Source: Nitzschia sp. pyKryTriq1 (Eukaryota; Bacillariophyta; Bacillariophyceae; Bacillariales; Bacillariaceae). From it: a stretch of DNA of 64,000 nucleotides. The position numbers and the translations under genes are program-made. The DNA is taken from contig OY101115.1 in NCBI GenBank assembly GCA_956465555.1, positions 2,480,001 through 2,544,000 of the forward strand. Direction: 5' to 3'. Below are positions 63,690 to 64,000 of this stretch, in pieces. How positions within the stretch are numbered: position 1 is the first letter of the stretch; each line of letters begins with the position of its first letter. The notes under the pieces are model-generated. The model did not search any database. It was not told where the DNA came from and worked only from the letters and a program-made list of their open reading frames with translations.

Positions 63690-64000
63690 ATGCTTAGAGC
63701 CTTGACACAACAGCAGCACGGTGTGGTCACTACTTCAGAGGACCACAAACGCCAACAAGACTTTGAGAACGGTGGTTTCAGCAGTAGTGAAACAAGAATC
63801 GTTCCATCCCCCGACTGGGACAGCTTTGTCGAAATCGAGGAGAGCCCAGCAGCAGCTTCTAAAACCAAGAAAAAGAAGACTACTTTCTTCCGAATAATGG
63901 GGAATGCTGCGTCCTCCTCGTCCGCAGCCTCCTGTGCCTCGGGCTTTGCGAGCAGCAAAAGCGGAATGTTGACCACCCGAACCTCCCAAGAGGAGTTGGA
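63690..64000 (+). CDS. 5' end of an unknown gene, cut by the right window edge
   Basis: From the ATG at 63690 the frame stays open for 103 codons to the window end. The peptide is Gln-, Ser- and Lys-rich: V-P-S-P-D-W-D-S-F-V-E-I-E-E, then K-T-K-K-K-K-T-T-F-F, a Ser/Ala-rich stretch and T-S-Q-E-E-L. It looks disordered and cytosolic or nuclear. No domain is recognised. Support comes from the open frame, the divergent position opposite MTR4 and codon use like its neighbours. Confidence 0.55.
   Translation, partial: MLRALTQQQHGVVTTSEDHKRQQDFENGGFSSSETRIVPSPDWDSFVEIEESPAAASKTKKKKTTFFRIMGNAASSSSAASCASGFASSKSGMLTTRTSQEEL

Noticed and set aside
1-64000. tRNA, rRNA or snRNA genes
   Set aside because: A scan of the gaps by eye for tRNA B-box-like sequence with matching stems, and for U6-like sequence, gave nothing convincing; a covariance-model search was not possible.

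Overview
This window looks like nuclear DNA from a photosynthetic stramenopile, most likely a diatom. The genes are eukaryotic, densely packed and on both strands, with few and short introns (about 65-110 nt, GT-AG). Several proteins open with secretory or plastid-type leaders, there is a plastid fibrillin, and there is a Myb factor with a K-L-Q-K-Y-R motif. I placed exon joins by hand from splice signals, reading-frame phase and agreement with family sequences. No rRNA, tRNA, CRISPR array, LTR element or virus-like element was recognised.

Layout. 1-6.9 kb (minus): a CABIN1/HIR3-like histone chaperone subunit, cut by the left edge. 7.4-15.1 kb: a plastid fibrillin, a zinc finger/ankyrin protein, an armadillo-like protein, a small secreted EF-hand protein and an AP endonuclease. 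15.6-26.9 kb: a GH27 alpha-galactosidase, an acyl-CoA-binding/ankyrin protein, a probable plastid orphan, a class II sirtuin, a helical-repeat orphan, an ADCK1-like kinase and a CCDC137-like nucleolar protein. 27.5-32.1 kb: a long disordered protein ending in a villin headpiece, and an NPPY methyltransferase. 32.1-40.2 kb: a PRP2/DHX16 helicase, a transposase-like fragment, a small orphan, a proteasome-alpha-like protein with a signal peptide, and an OTU deubiquitinase. 41.8-51.5 kb: poly(A)-binding protein, a three-KH plus WW protein, a TRF4-type poly(A) polymerase, exosome subunit RRP46 and a Myb factor. 52.2-64 kb: a large secreted protein, a small secreted ORF, an acidic stramenopile-type protein, a BRCT protein, MTR4, and the 5' end of a gene that leaves the window.

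The genes mostly act independently. One theme stands out: TRF4-like, RRP46 and MTR4, which work together in nuclear RNA surveillance, lie on the same strand within 16 kb, next to other RNA-binding genes. Many neighbours are divergent pairs sharing 400-700 bp promoters, or convergent pairs whose stop codons are only 16-90 bp apart.

The most unusual non-coding signal is the palindrome TACCGGTA. By eye it occurs more than 20 times, almost only between genes and often 20-140 bp upstream of start codons, where about one copy is expected by chance. Other leads are a PCNA-binding motif inserted in the AP endonuclease catalytic domain, an F-box inside the HIR3-like protein, a five-fold repeat in the headpiece protein, and a secretory-leader proteasome-like subunit.
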